Below are positions 5,377 through 9,290 of a DNA stretch of 9,290 nt, in pieces. How positions within the stretch are numbered: the stretch's first letter is position 1; each line of letters opens with the position of its first letter. Made by a program: the position numbers and the translations under genes. The notes below the pieces were generated by a model, which worked only from the letters and a program-made list of their open reading frames with translations, searched no databases and had not been told where the DNA came from. Source of the DNA: Prevotella sp. CAG:924 (GTDB lineage: Bacteria > Bacteroidota > Bacteroidia > Bacteroidales > Bacteroidaceae); assembly GCA_000431975.1 (NCBI GenBank), contig HF988508.1:1-9290 (forward strand), read 5' to 3'.

Positions 5377-7080
5377 TCAATATTTGAAGCTCGAACCGCC
5401 AAGGAACTCACGCAGCAACGATGTGGGCGGGATATCCCTGTTAGGAATCGGACGAAAATAGCGGAGGAACTTCAGCAACCGGTAGGCTTCCGAATATTCG
5501 GGGGCATTCTCCGGTACCTGCTCCAGCAACGGACTGGCCTGTTGCTTGATGACCGCTATCTCAAAGAGCATGGCCGTATTGAACGTGGCGTCGGCATTCT
5601 CCTGAAAGGGGAATATCCATTTCGCCTCTCCCGCACGTACGCTCGGCCACCGTCTGATCGTCTCCTGCGCATTGACGCCCCGGTACTTATAGTCGCGTAT
5701 GATACGGCGCAACAGACGATTGTCCGTCGTCGGTATGTAATTATGTGTATCAAGGAGGATCGTTGTCAGTGCGGAGGCAAAGACACGATAGATCAGCGGT
5801 TGGGGTATCTGTGACGTCAGCTCAGGATTGAGCGCATGGATACCTTCCACGACCAGTACATTGTGGGGCCCCATCTTCAGGCGCTTGCCGCTGGCCTCAC
5901 TCTTTCCCGTCTGGAAGTTATACTTAGGCAGCTCGATCTCCTCACCGCGGAAGAGGGCGTTGAACTGCTCGTTGATCTTCTTCAGATTGAGGGCATAGAT
6001 CGACTCATAGTCATAGTCACCATTGGCACCACGCGGCGTCTGCTCACGGTCGACGAAATAATCGTCGAGTGATATCTGCAACGGCTGGATGCCGTTGGCC
6101 AGGAGCTGGATGGAGAGACGCTTGCAGGTCGTCGTCTTACCCGACGATGACGGACCGGCGATCAGCACGAGCTTCACGCCCTTGCGTCCTGCTATCTCAT
6201 CGGCGATGCGCGATATCTTCTTTTCCTGCAAGGCCTCAGACACATTGATCAGCTCCGTTGTCCGTCCGTTCTCCACCGCCTCGTTGAAATCGCCCACCGT
6301 GCGCACGCCGATGATGTCCTGCCAGCGGTGATGTTCCTTGAATATCTCGAACATCTTGTCCTGATGGATCATCTCCGGCAGCAGGCCGGGGGCCTTCAGC
6401 GACGGGATACGCAGCAGCAGGCCATCAAAATACTTCTCCAGGCCGAACAGATAGATCTGCCGTGTATTGGTCAGCAGCGACCCATAATAATAATCGTAGT
6501 AGCCGTCGATGTCATACACCGTTGTGTACAACGAGCCTGACGTGCGCAGGAGCTTCACCTTCGACGTATATCCCAGCTTCTGGAAGAGATCGATGGCGTC
6601 GTCGGTCGTCATCTCATGGCGGCGTATCGGCAGCCCCGCAGCGATATATTCCTCCATCTGTGCCTTCACGGCGGCCACATCCTCGATCGTCACCTCGTGT
6701 CCGATCTTCAGATCGCAGAAGTAACCGTTAGACACCGGGATGTCGATCACCACCTCCGACTGAGGCCACAGCTGATGCACCGCCTTGCAGAGCACGAAGA
6801 AAAGCGTACGCGTGTAACAGCGCGAGGCTGAGGGATGGCGCATGTCGAGAAACTCCAGATCCTTATTATGGTAGATGCGGTAGTGCATGCCTTCCGTCTT
6901 ATTGTTCACACGCACACAGACGGGGCCGTGATCCATCGTCACGCCGCTCACCTTGTAAGCATCCTCTACCGTTGAACCGATAGGCACCTCAAACACTCCG
7001 CCATTGTTGCGACAGCGGATCTTCACCATCTGCCCGTTTCGCGTGGAAGCGGGCTTTATGACTGTTTCGTTCATTTTCAT
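5377..7080 (-). CDS. Nucleoside kinase (TGS + ThrRS-like + uridine kinase domains)
   Basis: The 567-aa protein is a three-part fusion known as 'nucleoside kinase' in Bacteroidota. Residues about 18-80 form a TGS-like domain (VKIRCRNNGGVFEVPIGSTVEDAYKVSG). Residues about 81-240 resemble the second additional domain of threonyl-tRNA synthetase, starting at HPSASRCYTRTL (H82). The C-terminal part is a P-loop uridine kinase/phosphoribulokinase-type domain: Walker A GPSSSGKTT at 309-317, SLDDYF at 337-342, PKYNF at 385-389 and LVVEGIHALN at 409-418. The kinase probably phosphorylates uridine, cytidine or a related nucleoside in the cytoplasm (pyrimidine salvage). Actual substrate specificity and the role of the tRNA-synthetase-like N-terminus are not shown by the sequence. 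All kinase motifs are intact and the length is normal. Translation can start at ATG 7080 or at a second ATG two codons later (7074). It is transcribed alone, away from the transporter gene, and ends in a hairpin before tRNA-Leu. Confidence 0.88.
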   Translation of the reverse strand: MKMNETVIKPASTRNGQMVKIRCRNNGGVFEVPIGSTVEDAYKVSGVTMDHGPVCVRVNNKTEGMHYRIYHNKDLEFLDMRHPSASRCYTRTLFFVLCKAVHQLWPQSEVVIDIPVSNGYFCDLKIGHEVTIEDVAAVKAQMEEYIAAGLPIRRHEMTTDDAIDLFQKLGYTSKVKLLRTSGSLYTTVYDIDGYYDYYYGSLLTNTRQIYLFGLEKYFDGLLLRIPSLKAPGLLPEMIHQDKMFEIFKEHHRWQDIIGVRTVGDFNEAVENGRTTELINVSEALQEKKISRIADEIAGRKGVKLVLIAGPSSSGKTTTCKRLSIQLLANGIQPLQISLDDYFVDREQTPRGANGDYDYESIYALNLKKINEQFNALFRGEEIELPKYNFQTGKSEASGKRLKMGPHNVLVVEGIHALNPELTSQIPQPLIYRVFASALTTILLDTHNYIPTTDNRLLRRIIRDYKYRGVNAQETIRRWPSVRAGEAKWIFPFQENADATFNTAMLFEIAVIKQQASPLLEQVPENAPEYSEAYRLLKFLRYFRPIPNRDIPPTSLLREFLGGSSFKY

Positions 7081-7234
7081 TTCATTTTAATGATATCCGG
7101 CAGTATGACAGACAGCAACCCTCCGACAGGGAGTCGGACGGCCACGCCCCCGCACAAACACCGGTACGGCCGTTCAGGACGTCAATTTGCCGTCATCTAT
7201 TTCCAGAGGTAAAGTTAGGAAAAAAAAACGGCAG
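7081..7234. promoter_or_regulatory. Divergent intergenic region: kinase leader with a possible weak promoter
   Basis: This stretch separates the start of the - strand kinase from the + strand transporter promoter. On the - strand TAACTTTA (7217-7210) differs from the TAnnTTTG box only at the last base, but no good TTG box lies at the right distance, so the kinase promoter is uncertain. If it is used, the leader is about 120 nt. It would contain a 6-bp hairpin with a 5-nt loop (TCCGAC at 7122-7127 with GTCGGA at 7133-7138) and further GC-rich sequence around 7139-7180. I see no known riboswitch. Confidence 0.35.
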
Positions 7235-7268
7235 TTGATACCATTAAAGAATATTTTTAGTATATTTG
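7235..7268 (+). promoter_or_regulatory. Bacteroidetes-type promoter of the Na/Pi cotransporter gene
   Basis: TATATTTG at 7261-7268 is a full match to the TAnnTTTG -7 box. A TTG at 7235-7237 lies 23 bp upstream, slightly longer than the usual spacing. Transcription would start near 7275 and leave about 27 nt before the ATG at 7302. The TTG that could extend the reading frame upstream (7266-7268) is the end of this -7 box and so lies before the transcript. Confidence 0.7.
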
Positions 7269-7301
7269 CAATCGAATAGTAATTCCACTTACATATATTT
7301 T

Positions 7302-9059
7302 ATGGCAACAAGCGAATACGTGATGATCTTCTGTAAGATCCTGGGCTCCCTTGCCCTCTTGATCTACGGAATGAAGATTATGAGTGAGGCCCTGCAAAAG
7401 ATGGCGGGCTCCCAACTGCGCCATATCCTGGCGGCAATGACCACTAATCGTTTCACCGGCATGCTCACCGGTACCTTTGTCACCTGCGCCGTACAATCAT
7501 CCTCGGCAACGACAGTGATGACCGTGAGCTTCGTCAATGCCGGTCTACTAACTTTGGCGCAAGCCATCTCCGTAATCATGGGAGCGAACATCGGTACGAC
7601 GCTCACCGCCTGGATCATGTCCTTAGGCTACAACATCGACCTGACGACCGTCGTCTTCCCCGCTTTCTTCATCGGAATCATCCTTATTTATAGTAAATCG
7701 AAACGCTACATCGGCGATTTCCTCTTCGGTATAGCCTTTCTCTTCTTTGCATTAGTCTTATTGAGCGCAGCGGGCAAAGAGCTTGATCTGGAGCACAATC
7801 CGGATGCCCTCAATTTCTTCGTGTCCTTCGACGTACACTCCCATCTCTCCATTATAGGCTTCGTACTCATCGGTACGGTGATCACGTGTATCGTGCAAAG
7901 CTCGGCAGCCGTGATGGCCATCACCATCCTGCTCTGCTCCACGGGCGTGCTTCCCATCTATCTGGGTATCGCCCTCGTGCTTGGTGAGAACATCGGAACG
8001 ACAGCCACGGCCAACCTCGCGGCCCTCGGCGCCAACACGCAGGCACGGCGTGCCGCCCTCGCCCACCTCTTCTTCAACGTCTTTGGAGTGATCTGGGTGC
8101 TCTGCCTGTTCTATCCCTTCGTCAACTTCGTATGCAGCCTAGTAGGCTACAATCCCGACGGCACCGGCTACACGCCTGCCCAGAAAGCGGCCTTCCTGCC
8201 CATCGTGCTGGCAGCCTTCCACACCTGCTTCAATGTCACCAACACCTTCGTGCTCATCTGGTTCATCCCGCAGATCGAGAAATTCGTCTGCTGGATCATC
8301 AAGCCTAGAAAGGGTGCCGGCGAGGAGGAGGAGTTCCGTCTCCGCTTCATCCAGGCCGGTATCATGAAGACGCCGGAGCTCTCCGTACTCGAGGCCCAGA
8401 AGGAGGTGACCAGCTTCGGCGAGCGCATCCAGCGTATGTTCAATATGGTGCGCGAGCTCCTGGGCGAGGAGGACGAGCAGAAGTTCACGAAGCTCTTCGC
8501 ACGCATTGAGAAATACGAGCACATCTCCGACAACATGGAGATCGAGATCGCACGCTACCTCAACGACGTGAGCGATGCCCACCTCTCTGACGACACGAAG
8601 GGCAAGATCCGCTCCATGCTCCGCGAGATCTCCGAGATCGAGAGTATCGGTGACAGCTGCTACAACATGGCACGCACCATCTCGCGCAAGAAGAAGGGCA
8701 AGGAAGAGTTCACCGCCCAGCAGAACGAGAAGATCCACCAGATGTTCGAGCTCACTGACGATGCCCTCACACAGATGAACGTCCTCTTCTCCAATCCGCG
8801 TGAGATGGGCAACGTCAACCGCTCATTCAACATCGAGAACGAGATCAACAACTACCGCAACCAGCTGCGTACGGAAAACATCAACGCCGTCAACTCGCAC
8901 CAGTACGACTATGCCATCGGCACCCTCTTCATGGACATCATCCAGGAGTGTGAGAAGCTCGGTGACTATGTTGTCAACGTGGTCGAGGCACGCATGGGCG
9001 TGCGACAGATCGACGAGGACGAGCACACCAAGAAGCAGTCTCAGACTGTAAACGCATAA
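7302..9059 (+). CDS. Na+/phosphate cotransporter family protein with C-terminal PhoU-like domain
   Basis: This inner-membrane protein (585 aa from ATG 7302) belongs to the Na/Pi cotransporter (NptA/PNaS) family with a PhoU-like tail. Two inverted-topology repeats carry the signature motifs: QSSSATT at residues 65-71 with GANIGTT at 94-100, and VQSSAAVM near 198-205 with GENIGTT at 228-234. Hydrophobic helices fill residues about 8-335. Residues about 365-575 are charged and helical, with two PhoU-like helical units (EYEHISDNMEIEIARYLNDV and ESIGDSCYNMARTI; later ECEKLGDYVVNVVEAR). It is expected to import phosphate with sodium; the PhoU-like part may regulate or couple transport (inference). 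All signature motifs are present and the length is normal. I place the start at 7302 because the longer frame from TTG 7266 would begin inside the promoter. A GC-rich hairpin follows the stop. Confidence 0.92.
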   Translation: MATSEYVMIFCKILGSLALLIYGMKIMSEALQKMAGSQLRHILAAMTTNRFTGMLTGTFVTCAVQSSSATTVMTVSFVNAGLLTLAQAISVIMGANIGTTLTAWIMSLGYNIDLTTVVFPAFFIGIILIYSKSKRYIGDFLFGIAFLFFALVLLSAAGKELDLEHNPDALNFFVSFDVHSHLSIIGFVLIGTVITCIVQSSAAVMAITILLCSTGVLPIYLGIALVLGENIGTTATANLAALGANTQARRAALAHLFFNVFGVIWVLCLFYPFVNFVCSLVGYNPDGTGYTPAQKAAFLPIVLAAFHTCFNVTNTFVLIWFIPQIEKFVCWIIKPRKGAGEEEEFRLRFIQAGIMKTPELSVLEAQKEVTSFGERIQRMFNMVRELLGEEDEQKFTKLFARIEKYEHISDNMEIEIARYLNDVSDAHLSDDTKGKIRSMLREISEIESIGDSCYNMARTISRKKKGKEEFTAQQNEKIHQMFELTDDALTQMNVLFSNPREMGNVNRSFNIENEINNYRNQLRTENINAVNSHQYDYAIGTLFMDIIQECEKLGDYVVNVVEARMGVRQIDEDEHTKKQSQTVNA

Positions 9060-9078
9060 GCCACTCGCCTGTGACACC

Positions 9079-9143
9079 GGTGGCTTGACAGCCACCATCA
9101 ACGGAGAGGGCCCGCAATGATCATTTCGTTGCGGGCCCTCTCC
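9079..9143 (+). terminator. Tandem hairpins after the transporter gene, probable terminator
   Basis: A small hairpin (GGTGGC 9079-9084 with GCCACC 9091-9096) is followed by a long one in which 9103-9117 pairs perfectly with 9129-9143. This is a 15-bp GC-rich stem (GGAGAGGGCCCGCAA on the left arm), extendable by two pairs into the 11-nt loop. No real U-tract follows (TTGTCTGTCTCC), so it may end transcription inefficiently or mainly stabilise the mRNA 3' end. On the - strand the flank lacks a T-run as well. Confidence 0.6.
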
Positions 9144-9290
9144 TTGTCTGTCTCCATACCCCGGAGGAACGCAAGCGGCCATCCCGCTCCAGACTATCCA
9201 TGGAATCATACCATCCTGCAATCGGCTCACTTGATAAATATAGGGGAGTTATACTGCTCAAATGAAGTACAGGGATGAAAGGCGGAGGAA
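9144..9290. other. 3' edge region, no gene recognised
   Basis: After the transporter hairpin no convincing reading frame, promoter box or RNA gene is visible on either strand up to the window end. It is probably intergenic sequence leading to a gene outside the window. Confidence 0.5.

Noticed and set aside
8139..8738. Long - strand frame (199 codons) opposite the transporter
   Set aside because: It lies wholly antisense to the PhoU-like part of a well-supported gene in GC-rich DNA, with low-complexity Leu/Val/Asp-rich translation typical of a shadow frame.

Overview
The window looks like chromosomal DNA of a member of Bacteroidota, most likely Bacteroidales close to Prevotella/Segatella. 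Three promoters fit the Bacteroidetes sigma pattern (TTG/TTTG, about 20 bp, TAnnTTTG). Genes lack clear Shine-Dalgarno sequences. The gene families are typical of the order: a GLPGLI protein with a TonB-receptor-like partner, a TGS-ThrRS-uridine-kinase fusion and a Na/Pi cotransporter with a PhoU tail. Assignment to genus is an inference.

Layout. Bases 1-209 hold a non-coding lead-in (possibly the last codons of an off-edge gene) and a good promoter. Bases 210-3560 carry a two-gene + strand unit: a secreted GLPGLI-family protein, then after a 6-bp gap an 852-aa outer-membrane barrel protein with a carboxypeptidase-regulatory-like domain and a plug-like domain. A bidirectional hairpin terminator at 3692-3724 ends this unit and also faces the convergent - strand DNA.

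Bases 3743-4673 hold two gene remnants joined head to head: the C-terminal third of a DedA-family membrane protein (- strand) and the C-terminal half of a COG2865-type (AlbA_2/Schlafen-like) ATP-binding putative transcriptional regulator (+ strand). Both lack their 5' ends, and they meet within a few bases of each other near 3998. The regulator remnant contains a cluster of short tandem repeats and a marked drop in GC. A small two-helix membrane protein of unknown family follows (4721-5074).

Bases 5114-5306 hold a complete tRNA-Leu(CAA) unit on the - strand with its own promoter and a strong terminator. Upstream of it on the same strand is a 567-aa nucleoside (uridine-type) kinase (5377-7080) with its own terminator hairpin. 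A 221-bp divergent intergenic region then leads to a Na+/phosphate cotransporter with a C-terminal PhoU-like domain (start best placed at 7302, not at the upstream TTG), followed by a long GC-rich hairpin.

The 1-3700 part is AT-rich. The kinase and transporter part is clearly GC-richer and looks like core genome. The middle section (about 3700-5100) carries the signs of gene loss and rearrangement. I found no CRISPR array, transposase or recognisable defence or mobile system. The most unusual features are the double-truncation junction, the frame-switching repeats beside it, and the small orphan membrane protein.
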